From an uncultured Clostridia bacterium (GTDB lineage Bacteria; Bacillota; Clostridia; TANB77; CAG-508), in assembly GCA_947626605.1 (NCBI GenBank), contig CANQSV010000011.1:1-41872 (forward strand): a stretch of 41,872 nucleotides of DNA, written 5' to 3'. Of the stretch, positions 41,778 through 41,872 are shown piece after piece. The notes under the pieces are model-generated. The model was not told the origin of the DNA, ran no database searches, and was given only the letters and a program-made list of their open reading frames with translations. How positions within the stretch are numbered: the first letter of the stretch is position 1; every line of letters starts with the position of its first letter. Both the position numbers and the translations under genes were made by a program.

Positions 41778-41872
41778 CGTTCCGTTAGGGAACGGGAAAG
41801 TACATTGAAAAGTAAACAATACAATATCCTTTAAGAGACCAAGCGGTAATACTTGATATTACCAAAATAAAT
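41778..41872 (+). ncRNA. 5' leader of a probable rRNA operon (partial)
   Basis: The predicted transcript starts with hairpin CGTTCC-GTTAG-GGAACG (41778-41794). Then come TTGAAAAGTAAACAA, a boxA-like region, AGAGACCAAGC and a hairpin GGTAATA-CTTGA-TATTACC (41845-41863). No rRNA sequence is reached before the window ends; the 16S gene is expected just downstream. Confidence 0.5.

Overview
The window is about 42 kb of very AT-rich chromosome from a low-GC, spore-forming, meso-diaminopimelate Gram-positive of the Clostridia type. The reasons are strong AGGAGG-type ribosome sites, TTG and GTG starts, a DNPR motif in MurE, and sporulation genes (yunB, yabG, a SPOCS/LysM protein, a spoVD remnant). 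The species cannot be named from the sequence alone.

Positions 1-10,700 look like accessory DNA. They hold a cut-off gene end, a HEPN/nucleotidyltransferase pair, a broken GNAT acetyltransferase, a frameshifted Cu/Zn superoxide dismutase, a GT4 glycosyltransferase, a large serine recombinase with a small upstream partner, a beta-helix cell-wall protein, and a DUF4358-like/MBOAT/DHHW acyltransferase cassette. A decayed second copy of the recombinase's small partner lies at 1527-1720. Three related sites (2281-2328, 2422-2474, 10670-10700) share the core AAGGAGGTG and arms ending near TTTGTAGTTAC or its complement. The third is fused in frame to the last ~98 codons of spoVD, so I read this region as one or more serine-recombinase elements inserted into spoVD.

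Positions 10,688-15,876 are the rest of a dcw cell-wall cluster: spoVD 3' end, murE, mraY, ftsW/spoVE and murG, with murD missing from its usual place. Next come a DUF6514-like gene, topA, a Veg-like gene, the SPOCS/LysM gene, yunB, smc, a small secreted protein (minus strand), a TagO/WecA-type transferase, and carA-carB. A 183-bp MITE-like hairpin separates carA from carB.

Positions 31.8-36.6 kb hold two unknown small genes, yabG with a candidate sigma-K promoter, and an SNF2 helicase. A GC-rich REP-like composite repeat follows. Then come feoB and feoA (minus strand, separated by ~390 bp with another TGTAGGG palindrome), rpsT, mscL with a zinc-ribbon tail, cdd and tRNA-Lys(CUU). The right end carries tandem strong promoters and a structured leader typical of an rRNA operon whose 16S gene lies beyond the window.

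The most interesting candidate is the interrupted spoVD. It resembles the skin/sigK arrangement, where a serine recombinase excises DNA to restore a sporulation gene. The 5' half of spoVD is not in the window, so this remains a hypothesis.
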